Assembly (NCBI GenBank): GCA_944990035.1
Contig: CALYLX010000083.1
Coordinates: forward strand, 124,001-188,000
Origin: Clitopilus passeckerianus
Lineage: Eukaryota; Basidiomycota; Agaricomycetes; Agaricales; Entolomataceae
DNA: 64,000 bases
Direction: 5' to 3'
This document shows, one piece after another, positions 46,430 to 56,964 of this stretch. The notes under the pieces are model-generated. The model was not told the DNA's origin, made no database searches, and worked only from the letters and a program-made list of their open reading frames with translations. The translations under genes and the position numbers were made by a program. Position 1 is the first letter of the stretch. Each line of letters begins with the position of its first letter.

Positions 46430-49045
46430 CTAGACATGTGATGAATGATCGCAGAGGAATGTGATGATATACTTGTAGCCATGATACGATCTAGTCGGAA
46501 ATTCCTTGAGATCGGAGTGTATCAACTCAAATGGCTTTGAAGCACGTGTTTCGGATGTCGGGAAGGATTTTGATGGCATCTTCCCTAAAGAACATCCTTT
46601 GCATACGGGGTTTTGCTTGGGAAATTCAAGCTTCTGTGGAACACCGCGTGTATGCACCTGAGCACGTTTAAGCACTTCTTTGGAGGGGTGTCCAAAGCGT
46701 TTGTGCCACGTGTCATAGTTGGTATTCGTATTAACGATTGCCGGCATGGCAGTGTCAGGAGTAGATATTTGGGTACTAAGCCAATATAGCGTTTCGCCAG
46801 GACAATGCGGTTTGCACTGCATCATAGCACGATTTTCTTCCTTAGAATAGAAATACATGCTAGATGATGATCCACGAAGTAGCAGACCATCGTCTTGTAG
46901 AAAACGTCCCATAGACAAAAGTCTTACTGAGAGCTCTGGGAAGTAGTAGACAGGATACAACCGTGAGGTTATTTCTACCGTCTGCTTGGAACCGGGTTTC
47001 TCGAGTTTGTGTCTTAAGATGACAGTGCCTCTGCCAACGACTTTGCCTCTTCCGTTAGCAGTGATGACTGATCCGAAGTCGCCTTCTTCAAAGTCTGCAA
47101 AGTCATCGAGAGTGTGTGTCAAATGCATTGACGCTCCGGAATCCATTATCCAGTTGGCTGTTCCGTTTTCAGGAACTTTTCCCTTTCGGCAAGTTGTACA
47201 TTTAGCAGCATGATTGTCATATTGTTGTGACGTTTGAGTCACAGATCCTAGTACGGGCATACAAATCATAGGGGAGGTATGCATAGAGTCCGAAATGTGC
47301 GTATGTAAAGTATCAAAAAAGTCCGTGTGATTGCGAGAATTAAGCTGTCGCTGGTTCCACCGAATCTTCTCCGAAGAGTGAATCGTAGAAGGCGTCACTA
47401 TGACTTTTTGATTAGCACAGGATCTGATATCATGTGAAAATGGTACTTGCCTGTCGTCCATATCAAGATCGACAGTTTCCTCCAACTGCTCACCAGTGAC
47501 CATGGGAGAACCTTGACGCTGATCTTCGATTTCCATTTCCTCGGCCCAATTGCTAGTGATGGCAGGGCCATCAAATTCGAAAGGGGTAAGAGAGCGAGAA
47601 CACTTCTTTGGGCGAGGGGAATCGTCAATCTTATCGGCGCGCTTGTCCTTAGAAGATTTTTTAGACGGACGTTGGCGCGGGTCAATGGTTTTGCCGCAGT
47701 TGCTGGCGTGTACAAGTGGCAGTTTGCTAGGTGCTACCCAGCAGCCACAACGAAGTTGACATGTCAGCTCCTCTTCATACTTGGCGTGATCAGGATGCTC
47801 ACATGATTCGTCATTGACGCAATCCAAGAGATGAGGGTAAGGGCAATTCTCCCGAAGGATCGTAGCATAATCCTTTTCAACACCGTCAATAACACGTTTG
47901 GTGTCCCAGTAGCCTGGGAGACAACCCACCCGGATGTTATAGTCGTGGATACCGCATGCCAAGAGGAGTTCACGATCAGTGAATTGGCGATCCTCATGGA
48001 ACTTTGCCATCAAAGGCGAAAGATACCTGCGTTCGATAGGCATGTTCATGCGTTCGAGGAACGCCTTGGCTTGTGCGTATCGGGGGTCAACTTGATCACC
48101 GGATTTACCGGGACCAGTCCACGAAGCGGGTGGTGAAACACGTTCAGAGAGCGTGACACCAAGACGGTTAATGAGAGCGACCTTAGAGGTCGTCGGTGGA
48201 GATGGAGCTACAGGAGCAGGGGGTTGATGGATGGCTGCCGAAGCAAAGCCTAGGACCACATTGGCGTTACCGGATTGTTGCTTGTTCCCTTTGCTGGTGT
48301 TAGCACGGCGAGTTTTCTTCTTCTTGTCAGAAGAGCCCGAAGATTCGCCTTGCGGCTTAGACTGCTGTTGGTTTTGACCCTTTTTGTGTTTCGGATCAAA
48401 ACCCTTGCGCTTGACAGCAGAAATCTTGTGGGCGGAGCCAGAAACACCAGAGGATCGGCGTTCAGCTTCAGCAATGATGGCCGCTCTGATGTCAACAAAC
48501 TTCAGATCGGCAATCTTCTTGCCGCTTGACAGTTGCATGGCTGCAACTGCATCCCATTTGGCGGGGATAGCAGCAAGCAAGATCATTGCTTTGATAAACT
48601 CAGGGATTTTGGCGTCTCCTAAATTGGAGTCGAGACGCTCAAACAACACATTAAGATTGCTTATTTGCGGAGTTGGGGCGGAGCCATCCAACTTGAATGC
48701 AATAGCTTTCTTAAAGTCGACAAAGACGACAGATGGGCCAGGGGTAGCATATGCTTTCTCGAGACTGTCCCAAGTTTCCTTGGCAGTGTCTCCAACGTGA
48801 ACGCGCATACCCTGGGAAAGTGTCAAAGTGATGTCGCCGATAGCTTGATCATCTTTGCAGTCCCAATCCTGTGCTGCCTTAGTCTCTTCCGGCTTAGGTG
48901 GAGATGACTCAGTCGGGCGGGGAATACCGCCGTTCGTGTACTGCCACACTCCTTTTGATCGGAGATAGGCTTTCATCTGTTCCGACCATTGGATCCAGTT
49001 ACTTCCATCAAAGATGGAAACAAAGTTCTTGACGTTTGATGACAT
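46430..49045 (-). CDS. Copia Gag, protease and N-terminal integrase (ends at TAG)
   Basis: 871 aa from ATG 49045. The N-terminal about 220 residues are a copia-type Gag (FDGSNWIQWSEQMKAYL, WDSLEKAY). Then comes a basic stretch (PKHKKGQNQQQSKPQG), a His/Cys-containing region, protease with WIMDSGASMHLT, and integrase zinc site HKRFGHPS...CKGCSLGK followed by the first catalytic Asp in HSDLKEF. It stops at TAG in HSSHV-stop-IGFLKKKSDA, where relatives usually have an aromatic residue, so TGG to TAG is the simplest explanation. No typical CCHC knuckle of Gag was seen. Confidence 0.88.
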   Translation of the reverse strand: MSSNVKNFVSIFDGSNWIQWSEQMKAYLRSKGVWQYTNGGIPRPTESSPPKPEETKAAQDWDCKDDQAIGDITLTLSQGMRVHVGDTAKETWDSLEKAYATPGPSVVFVDFKKAIAFKLDGSAPTPQISNLNVLFERLDSNLGDAKIPEFIKAMILLAAIPAKWDAVAAMQLSSGKKIADLKFVDIRAAIIAEAERRSSGVSGSAHKISAVKRKGFDPKHKKGQNQQQSKPQGESSGSSDKKKKTRRANTSKGNKQQSGNANVVLGFASAAIHQPPAPVAPSPPTTSKVALINRLGVTLSERVSPPASWTGPGKSGDQVDPRYAQAKAFLERMNMPIERRYLSPLMAKFHEDRQFTDRELLLACGIHDYNIRVGCLPGYWDTKRVIDGVEKDYATILRENCPYPHLLDCVNDESCEHPDHAKYEEELTCQLRCGCWVAPSKLPLVHASNCGKTIDPRQRPSKKSSKDKRADKIDDSPRPKKCSRSLTPFEFDGPAITSNWAEEMEIEDQRQGSPMVTGEQLEETVDLDMDDRQVPFSHDIRSCANQKVIVTPSTIHSSEKIRWNQRQLNSRNHTDFFDTLHTHISDSMHTSPMICMPVLGSVTQTSQQYDNHAAKCTTCRKGKVPENGTANWIMDSGASMHLTHTLDDFADFEEGDFGSVITANGRGKVVGRGTVILRHKLEKPGSKQTVEITSRLYPVYYFPELSVRLLSMGRFLQDDGLLLRGSSSSMYFYSKEENRAMMQCKPHCPGETLYWLSTQISTPDTAMPAIVNTNTNYDTWHKRFGHPSKEVLKRAQVHTRGVPQKLEFPKQNPVCKGCSLGKMPSKSFPTSETRASKPFELIHSDLKEFPTRSYHGYKYIITFLCDHSSHV

Positions 49046-49262
49046 GGTAATCTGTCAAACAAGAATGTTAGCTTATGTTGCACATGCGACAGCGAGAAGC
49101 GTGCTATGAGCAACAAGCTACAGCCCTCTATGCTGTGAACAGCGTAGAGTACTTCCTGAGCAATATCAAAGGTGCTGCCCTTCAGGTGCTACACTTTGAG
49201 CTCAGTGGCGAAGCCAAGCTGCACAGCGATCAGCTACAATTAAGTAGCGATCAGCTTGCAGG

Positions 49263-49276
49263 CAGGGCCCATAACC
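49263..49276 (-). promoter_or_regulatory. Copia primer binding site (initiator tRNA-Met half)
   Basis: The plus strand immediately next to the 5' LTR reads CAGGGCCCATAACC, one base from the anticodon arm of fungal initiator tRNA-Met (CAGGGCUCAUAACC). The minus strand is therefore complementary to an internal tRNA fragment ending in the anticodon loop, as described for Drosophila copia. Confidence 0.7.
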
Positions 49277-49690
49277 TGTCGAACAGGCACACCCCCAGCG
49301 AGGGAAGGTGCAGTAAGGCTACTAACCTGGGGTAGAGTAGAGTGAGGCTGTGAGAGCGAACTAGAGAGAAAAGAAGTGTAACTCCTTGTTATATTGAGGT
49401 AAACTACTGCTAGTATTTATACAAAAGGATAGAGTGCACAGACCATGTATATGTAAGCATATCTAGAATGTTCTGTGCTAAATATAGTATGGAATACACA
49501 AGGAATGACGAAGAATGAGTCATACGTGAGTCATGATGATGTCATTGTGGAGCGGAATGTGCTAGAAGTATTTGTAATGCTCCACGTGTGTATGTCATGA
49601 TAATGACGCAATCAAGTAATGTGATTTGTAGTCATGTGGTGTCACGTGACTGTTCATGTGACAAAGATGTGAGACGCGTCAAGTTCAACA
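49277..49690 (-). repeat. 5' LTR of copia element
   Basis: 414 bp, matches 42963-43376; followed by TSD GCATG. Confidence 0.92.
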
Positions 49691-51714
49691 GCATGTCTCT
49701 GTCATCGTCGTCCTTTCGGCGTAGAGACGAGAGGTGATGAGGTGGCGGTGCATACTTGCGAGCGAGCTCGTCTGCAAGTTTCTCAACCTCTTCCCAGGTT
49801 GGTTCCGAGGCTGCAAACTCCTCGAGAGACTTGTGTTTCTTTTCCGTAGCCGTGATGATCCGTGTCCATGCGTCGAGACGGAGCACTGTCCCCACATGCT
49901 GAATGACTTCGTGCATCTGTCGGAAGGTGGGTTTGCTTTCTATCTTCCCCGTTTCTTTTGGTCGAAGTTTACTGACATAATCTGCCAGACTAGTGGTGTC
50001 CTTTCGAGCATCCTTTGGGAAGATGCATATCTTCCAGATGGCAACCACACACGCCATCTTGAGATGAAATAGGCCCATGACGAAGACAATAGCCTGGAGG
50101 CGATTCCAGTCTGATGTATCCTCAGTACGCGAGTTGATGAGGCTCCGAGCATGCTGACCGGTGAGCAAGTCCCCAACCACGAGCATCACCATATTAACCG
50201 GGTTGACAACTCCAGGAGTCTCCTCGGGATCGCCAACTGCCGCTTGCTGGAAAATGTGGTCAAGGGCATTTGCGTTGTCTCCAGGGGTACTGGGCTTGAT
50301 ATCCATGGCACTCATAGGTAGCTGCTCGGTCTTCGTGATGGGTATCGCTTCTATGACTTCAGGATCCCCCAGGGTGCGTCAAAACTTCACGCGAAAATAC
50401 CCAGGACCGTGGCTGATCAAATCCTCTTTGAATTTGTAGGACACGTAACGCTGGCGACGCGTTAGCCCAGACGGGTGCTCCTTCTCGGGGTGTATGGCTA
50501 TGAGCTTGTCAATTGTCACGGCGGGGCGATTGGGCAGGTTCATCGAAGGGTTGATGGCGGTCTTCTCCCATACTTCCTTCGCACAGTCAAGGTCTTCTCG
50601 CTTCACTCCGTGATTCAAAGGAAGCATCGTGGCTGATGTAAGATGGATGAGGGTGTCGGCTGAGGTCTCAACAGTAGGTGTAGAATGCTTCAAATCCATG
50701 TCAAGATTGTCGTATGCGTACATGGTGAGTAAACCGCGCCCTTTTGCTCGTATAGCATGTAACGCTGACTTGGACAGATTCTTGATTGAAGAGTTAATTG
50801 AGGTGGACGACACAGAGAGGCCTGCATGTGCCAGAAATTCTCGAACGGTCTCTGGGGTGCCGCAAGAATGAAGAAAGACCCCAATAAGCCCCTGAAGGGC
50901 ATTGCATTGTCGGTTTGTGCTATTCGCCATGATACTGATACATATGACCTTTTTCTATTGCTATCGGTGAGCAACACGTATACCAGCTTGGGACAGTATC
51001 AAACTCACGATTTCAAGCAGTGAATCATACAGCATGGTTGAAGAACTGTAGCTGTCTTTGTTCCCTTCCTCGGCATCTGTTTGCTCGTCGTCGTCGCCTC
51101 CAATTGCTTCAGCAAATCCCTCTCGGCATCTCCTCTTTGATGATGCACCTGATGTCTGCCCGTTTGCGCGTTTTCTTTTCCACTCCCTCTCCTGATTGAC
51201 GTCTGAATCAGCAGAGAGCAGCGAGTCCATCAGCCGCCACAAAGTAGGTGTCACCCCCCGCATCTTCTTGGCAATCTGGCTGATCTCAATCTCTTTCAGC
51301 CTCTTTTCGGTGACATCGTCGGCAATAAATCGAAGTTGGTGCCTCTCCTTTGTGAGCTCGGCGACTTCAGCCTTGAGTTTGTCCTCGAATTGTGCGACAG
51401 TTCGGCCGTCCTGCAGCAAGGTACTACCCCAGATAACATCAAGCAGAGGGTTGATTCGTTCAGGGAAACTTTGGCTGTCCAACAGAGAGGTGATAAACTC
51501 CTCTGGAGTGGTACCCTCTCGGTCAAGAAATCCAAGGATAGCTCTAATTTTCGAGTCGGCGAGTGGCATGGAGAGAGTGGCCCTCCCTTTGTGACAGGCA
51601 GTCTGTATTAGGTAGTTTTCTATCACGTGGATGCTATTTTATTCTAAATAATAAACGCGTGGCCACCTTTTCCGACTGCCAAATGTGGTCGAATCTGATG
51701 TCCGTGATCAACGG

Positions 51715-51831
51715 ACTGGAAAGTTTGCCAGCCGCTCGCTGCGCTCGCAAGCAACTAAAGTTGTTTGTTTGGTTCCCTTTGGGAACCGGAACTTCTGCCG
51801 AGCGCAGGGAGTGGCTGGTTATAGGAGCCTG
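51715..51831 (-). repeat. Right terminal inverted repeat with nested palindromes
   Basis: Reverse complement of the left TIR with about eight substitutions and one variable patch. The outer stem is CCAGCC with GGCTGG, i.e. a compensatory change relative to CCAGTC with GACTGG on the left. TGCGCTCG/CGAGCGCA and GGTTCCC/GGGAACC are kept; the AACAACT hairpin has one mismatch. Confidence 0.83.
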
Positions 51832-52303
51832 CGTAGACCCCGACCTTCTTGAAACGAACAATGTCTATCGTCGTAAAGGGGATCTAGAGATCCTTGTTAG
51901 CAAACTCTACGATATGACAGAGGATTATAACTTGCCGTATGAGCATCCATAACATCGACAACCTTCCAGGCCAAGTCGTGGTTCCAGACCTTGGTAATCG
52001 GATGGGCAAAGACTTCGCGTAGCTCCTTTAAACGGCGATAGGCCTCGGGTCCTCTGGGAGGGGACCACTGCTCCTTGCCCGTTCGATAGAGCAACGTGGG
52101 CTCAGAAGGCAAGCCCGCATAGTAAGATTGGGCCTCCGCAATAGAGACAGCATGCGGATCAGGGGTGTAGGAACTAGCGCTGGACGCGGTGTCACGGCCA
52201 GAGCTCAGAAATGAGACATGAGCGTCCCTGTAAGCAGAACTCTGAGCCTCGTAATAGCTCTTGGCGAATCGAATGTACTGCTCGATAACTTCGGCAGAGA
52301 GCA
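51832..52303 (-). pseudogene. Peptidase-like host gene, N-terminal piece
   Basis: On the minus strand an exon from 52303 (acceptor TTTCAG just upstream, with branch-point-like TACTAAC) to 51936 encodes EVIEQYIRFAKSYYEAQSSAYRDA, then GLPSEPTLLYRTGKEQW and VWNHDLAWKVVDVMDAHT. A GC-AG intron (51884-51935) follows, then IPFTTIDIVRFKKVG, reaching the 9-bp duplication. The start codon is in an upstream exon I could not place. It joins in frame to the piece ending at 39287. The region resembles N-termini of Agaricomycete proteins bearing the CRHVL and GDSG motifs; function unknown. Confidence 0.65.
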
Positions 52304-53453
52304 CTGAAAGAAGAGAAGGAAACCGATAAGGTTAGTATAGGATAACCAGGAAGAAACTAAGGGGCGAACTGGTGTATGATTCGGACGATCAAACGAGCTC
52401 AGCGATTTGACTGCGTCGTGTGATTCCAGCTACGTTCCCATCAACAAAGCTGTGCATTCGAGTTGAACCCTGCGGCGCCAGGTCTGGTCACGGTCTTCAT
52501 TAATAATATTCCCCTTCAAGCTTCCCTTCTTGCTTAACGTTCCGTGTATTAATACCACGAGAATCTTCTAGTTCCATAGTGGGTGCAGAAACAATTGGAA
52601 GATACAGTGTTCTTACAAAGGCGGGTACTGCCTCCAAGAGGGTGTTGTCGAAAGACGAGGGGTTGTGTGAACGACCAAAAAGAAGTAGCCCGTGTGAATA
52701 TTTCCTTCTTTCGGCTTCTGGCTTCCGCGGAAGCCTCGCATTGGAACGAAGTTTGAATCCTCCATGGCGCCCTCGACTTCTGGATTGGTCTGATAAACGG
52801 TCATTTTCCAAGGACTTTCTGGGCTGACTCCAAAATCGAAACACTGATCTATCTTTCCTACTAATCCTAGGCCGTTAAAAATTTCACCGAGAATCTTCCT
52901 GACGTGGCTCAGCTCCAGCAACGAGGTCGTCTAGATCAAGCAAGCAGCCTCGAGGGTAGTGAATGACTGACGGCTCCGCAAGCTCGGAAGCGAAAGGATG
53001 GAGATGTTATATGCCGCGGCCATGCTGTGCTGCCTATCAGCTGATGAAAACGGCGAAGTGGAAGCATGGTCCTTCGATGATTTTCACCTCCAGCAACAAG
53101 TCGGCATGCGATTGATGGTTCTGTCCACTCCAATAACCCTTCTCTACTTCTCCATCAAGTGCATGGGATCAGCTGCTGCACCATTGGCGACTGTCGTGCA
53201 ATCCTGTCCCGCCCCCATACGTCATGTGTATCTGCTTCACGAGTTTCGCTGGTTTCAGCGCATGCCTTCTGAACAGCCGCCGACCACACGCTGACAGGAG
53301 GTTCACAACGGCTTGATACCGAGGCTCGCTCGGAAGCAAACAAGTATACTTCTACCACATGGATGCGCACCAAGGCGGAATGTCAGCTGGCACCACATCG
53401 AGTATAAATGACTTACGACGAATATTGAATTGTCAGCGTTCATAATCCTCCCA
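52304..53453. other. Intergenic, possible small minus-strand gene fragment
   Basis: The minus frame at 52613-52921 (SHVRKILGEIFNGLGLVGKIDQCFDFGVSPE) reads like protein but has no recognised motif and no convincing partner exon. The rest, including the GH43 promoter, shows nothing. Confidence 0.35.
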
Positions 53454-54631
53454 ATGATTCTGACATCCTTCGTTGTTTCGGTTCTCGCAGTTGCACCCGT
53501 GCTCGCCTCACCCACGAAGCGAACGGTCAGCAATGGCGCTGTTCTCAATCTAGACTTCCCTGACCCAGGTCTTATGCGAGACTCTAGCGGCACCTGGTAC
53601 GCCTACTCGACCTCGAGCTCTGCCGGACTTGTCCCAATGTCAAAATCGGCCGACTTCAAGAGCTGGTCTGCACCGACCAATGTCCTTCCTAGTATTCCCT
53701 GGGCTGACGGGTAAGTCCTTGTCCCATTTACTAGACAATATACAAAAGCCTATAATCGTTTGTAGTGGCGTCTGGGCTCCTGATGTAAGAGAAATCACCG
53801 GTGGCCACTATGTCATGTACTGTAAGTAACGCATAGTGCATTCGAGTGGATCATCAGCCTTGACGCTCGTCGTAGTCACTGGTCATCGTCGTGGAGGACC
53901 GTCTAACGACCACTGTATCGGCATTGCGACGGCAAGCTCGCCCAATGGACCATTCACCCCCAATAGCAACCCCCACATCTGCGATCTTGCTAATGGAGGC
54001 GCTATAGATCCCTCTGGTTTTCAAGCACCCGGAGGCGCACTCTATCTTCTCTGGAAGGTTGACGGCAACTCAATTGGAAAACACACCCCCATCATGATGC
54101 AACACGTTGGCGCAAATGGATACGATCTCCTTGGTTCCCCTATCCAGCTTATTACCGACGATCCCGTCGATGGAGGGCTCGTGGAGGCCCCTTCTATGGT
54201 TTACTGGAGTGGATGTATGTCTATTTTGCGAATGTTCACCGGCCTTGCTGACTATCTTCGTTAACGCGACCAGGGTACTATCTATTCTTCTCATCAAATA
54301 ACTACAACAGCCTCTATTACGACATTTCTTACGCTGTGTCCCAAAGCGCTACCGGCCCATTCACGAAGGTTCAGGCGCCTAACGCGCCATTCTTAACCAG
54401 GTATGGCCTACTGAAAGCTATAGTTACTCGTTTGGATACTGAGTTTTAATGCTCGCAAGTGGTACTAAGGGCACCGCTGGGCCTGGCGGCGCTACGGTCA
54501 TCAACGTGCTGGATCAATACGTCAACATGGCCTTCCATTCAGATATCAACGGGAAGGATGCTTCAGGTGGTCGTGCAATGTGGACAATTTCCAACGTCTG
54601 TCTTGGAAATGGTGTCGCGAAGGCTTGCTAG
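53454..54631 (+). CDS. Secreted glycoside hydrolase family 43 (arabinan/xylan-acting)
   Basis: Exons 53454-53710, 53766-53821, 53876-54214, 54274-54400 and 54460-54631 (introns 54-59 nt) keep frame and give 316 aa. Residues 1-18 form a signal peptide (MILTSFVVSVLAVAPVLAS). The three GH43 acids are visible: catalytic base Asp in FPDPGLMRD, the pKa-tuning Asp in GGAIDPSGF, and the general acid Glu in GGLVEAPSM. Other blade motifs: WAPDVREITGG, HCIGIATASSPNGPF, YYLFFSSNNYNS. Length matches single-domain fungal GH43 enzymes such as endo-arabinanases or arabinofuranosidases; the exact substrate cannot be told. Secreted, acting on plant cell-wall side chains. ATG 53454 is chosen for the signal peptide. 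Confidence 0.88.
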
Positions 54632-56964
54632 GAAAATAGATCGAGGTACCAACCGCAAGTCTATACGATGCATTCCAATAGGCTTTATGTCGCTCTAGCT
54701 CGTAGACCGTTCTCAGAGATTATATTATAAGAATATGCGTATCGGTTGCCGGCCTGCCAGAATTCCAACTGTCACTCAATTAATTCAGAACGACAATCTC
54801 ACAGTGTCAACAGTATCATCAGGACGTTGGTGGTAGTCCAGCTGCATTTACCTGCCAGCAGTTTCTACCATTTCTGATGGGTGCACTAAGCGTCGGATAT
54901 CCTAAGTATCATCCTCGTGGTGTAGAACCCCGCACACATATCATAGATTTCCTTATATCACAATTACTAAATGGTTATTGGGTGCGATTTGGTCACCAAA
55001 AGTCAGGCATGTGGCCTGTACATGAAGAATGAAGCGGAAATAGTACTATGAACCCCAACTATTGACAATAACAGGGGTACTTTGCGGAGTAGGGCTTGTA
55101 GGATAGGGGGTGGCCAGCCACTCCAGCTATATCGGTATTGATCGAATCTGTCCAGTACTTACGTTAAGGTGTGGTGACTGCTAAGATGCTGGCGTAGAAC
55201 CTCTCTGGATATATTCTTAACCCGAAATCGGGTACAACGCGTTTTGCAACGAAGATCTTCAGTATATGGCGTCGGTGGTTATAGGGTTTGATTCATTTTA
55301 AGCCTTGCTGTGCTTATATCTCCTCGGTCGAGGTATCAAAAACGAGCATGGTCCAAGTGTAGCACAAACGTTGGCGAGTGGCATGACCCTAGTCAAATTG
55401 AAGACGGTCTCTGGTCTGGTTGAGATGCGGTGGTCCTCTACTGCCTTCGACAGAGCTTCTTGTGGACTAGTATTTGTTTTGAGCTGGGCAGAAGTCGAAC
55501 TTGTCAAGATATGGGGCCTACACGAGGAAACGGCAACAGGACGGATATAACTTGACGAGAGGTCGGTCAGCCGTGTGAGTGTCACAAGGCTCAGCCAATC
55601 ATCAGGGAGGAGGCTGGAGTCAAGGTGCCAGCCTTCGATTGTTCACCAGCCTTCGATTGTTCAGGGGAGGCGTAGATGAAAGTAACTTGGTGTGCTATGG
55701 CATCAGATCATGCATCTATTTGACAAGAACCACTGCCCCGACTATTACGGGTCGACGTCTTCGGCCGTTTTAGCTGAACCATACATACACTTGATGCAGG
55801 CAGTAGGCATGGCATATTGAGCCGAGGAAGCGTCATAATATGGACTGCCAGAAACATTGTCCAACGGTCTGGGGATGTGTCCTTCAGTGAATGAAAAATT
55901 GTGTTGGCCTCGTCCTGTAATTTTTGTAGTGCGACATTAAACAGTTTCTTTCTGAAGACATGACTTGTCTCCTAATTCTCAATCTGATGAAAATTGTGCC
56001 CTCGAAATCTCTGTATCTTCTTTTCGCTGCTAGGCAATTAGCTGATACAGTGCTGGCGTGAGTAAATCCAGACCCACGATCCATCGTGGTCGAGAGTAAG
56101 CCATGATATTGGGGAAATGTCAATGAATGCGTCATGAGCGATTCTAACTCCCCGGAAATTCGGGGCTTACGTCCGATTTTCCAGCGTTGGTATTAGGCAT
56201 ACTGTCACCGCCAAATTGGATCGGACTTTGCGTTTTTAAGAGTGGAGCCGCATTCGAGCTGCATCTTGGATTACCGCATCGAACCACTTCCAATGTTTTC
56301 TCTTACTACGGTTCGTTAGGATCCATCTCGGTGGAATTCCGTGTTAAGGGGTATTCTCAATGGAATCAGATTTTACGCAACCACAGATAACATATTCCAC
56401 AGAGTTACGCCAAACTAGATGTTGAGACGGATCTACGACGTCTCCTACTCGCTTCGCATTCTGGAATGATCTCTCTCTCTGAGAATCTGTGCAGAGAATT
56501 GTGAAGAACCCCGCTAGGATGCCTTCTCATCAAATTTGCATGTACTCCCATGACCAGATCTGCGCGTTGGTTACCCAAAGGTTTTCTGCAATCCCTTGGT
56601 TTTCGGAGGTGTTGCTGTGACCTATCGAAAGCCGCGGGTCGTGATTGAACCCCTCTAGCACTTGGTCTCATACACGGCCATGTACGGCTGAGATGGAAAA
56701 ATGAAGGCTTTTGCCACGGGATTTGCTGTAAAGCAACGCGTCAAAATGCGCATTATCCTCATTGTCACCCCACATCCATACTCCGAAGGGGTTAATACAA
56801 TCCATCGAATACTGGCCATAGTTATGGCCACATATGTCACTCCTCGTACGGCGTTCAGGTCTTCAAGGAACTGCATAAATACTGGGCCATGTTGGCTTAC
56901 AACTCTCATCGACATCCAGTCGTATCTTCTCCCTACTGCCGGCTGAATTACAACACCGCCAGTC
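54632..56964. other. Intergenic, 2.3 kb without recognised gene
   Basis: Contains an exact tandem duplication of an 18-bp unit (CCAGCCTTCGATTGTTCA, 55628-55645 and 55646-55663) and short frames only. The frame at 55298-55585 (-) has no motif. Confidence 0.45.

Larger units (their letters stand above)
42963..49690 (-). mobile_element. Ty1/copia LTR retrotransposon inserted in the DUF6589 gene
   Basis: 6,728 bp with 414-bp direct LTRs (TGTCGAACAGG...GTTCAACA) and target duplication GCATG (42958-42962 and 49691-49695). Minus-strand order: 5' LTR, primer site, gag, protease, integrase, RT, RNase H, 3' LTR, the Pseudoviridae order. LTRs look identical by eye, so insertion is recent. The coding region is a single frame except for one TAG at 46430-46432. 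Both target copies lie in the coding sequence of the DUF6589 gene. Confidence 0.93.
42213..51569 (-). pseudogene. DUF6589 protein of the element, split by copia and carrying a nonsense codon
   Basis: Exons (minus) 51569-51009, 50954-49691, then across the copia insertion 42957-42653, and 42602-42213; with one GCATG copy removed the frame is continuous, 840 codons. ATG 51569 (MPLADSKIRAILGFLDREG) is preferred. It has a coiled region (KLKAEVAELTKERHQL), a basic patch (KRKRANG, KRRC), then the DUF6589-like part: YAYDNLDMDL, TKTEQLP, GLFHLKMACVVAIW, RPKETGKI, and after the insertion MYIFQGCGKHKYA and GCFRGIDWLVEH. Codon 50379-50381 is TGA, probably from CGA. Its 3' coding end overlaps the helicase's by 95 bp. 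DUF6589 is a fungal domain without assigned activity; acidic residues such as YDNLD make a nuclease-fold transposase conceivable, which is inference. Confidence 0.75.
39297..51831. mobile_element. Two-gene TIR element: RecQ-like helicase plus DUF6589, interrupted by copia
   Basis: The element starts CAGACTCCTAAAACC (39297) and ends in the complement of CAGGCTCCTATAACC (51831), with terminal inverted repeats of 117-123 bp. A 9-bp direct duplication CGTAGACCC flanks it (39288-39296 and 51832-51840); the neighbouring C run leaves 8-10 bp possible. Removing the element and one duplication joins the two host pieces in frame across Val-Gly-Val-Tyr-Glu-Ala. Inside are two convergent genes, 39570-42307 (+) and 42213-51569 (-), and a copia insertion (42963-49690). 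Without copia the element is about 5.8 kb. Long TIRs and a 9-bp duplication recall Mutator-type elements, but no DDE transposase of a known class is recognised, so the DUF6589 protein or the helicase should contain the mobility function. Confidence 0.82.

Noticed and set aside
39297..51831. Subtelomeric TLH/Y'-type RecQ helicase region
   Set aside because: No telomeric repeat is present in the window and the helicase sits in a discrete TIR unit with a target duplication inside an ordinary gene.
39288..51840. Helitron as an explanation for a helicase-bearing element
   Set aside because: No Rep/HUH motif was seen, the helicase is RecQ-like rather than Pif1-like, and the unit has TIRs with a target duplication, which Helitrons lack.
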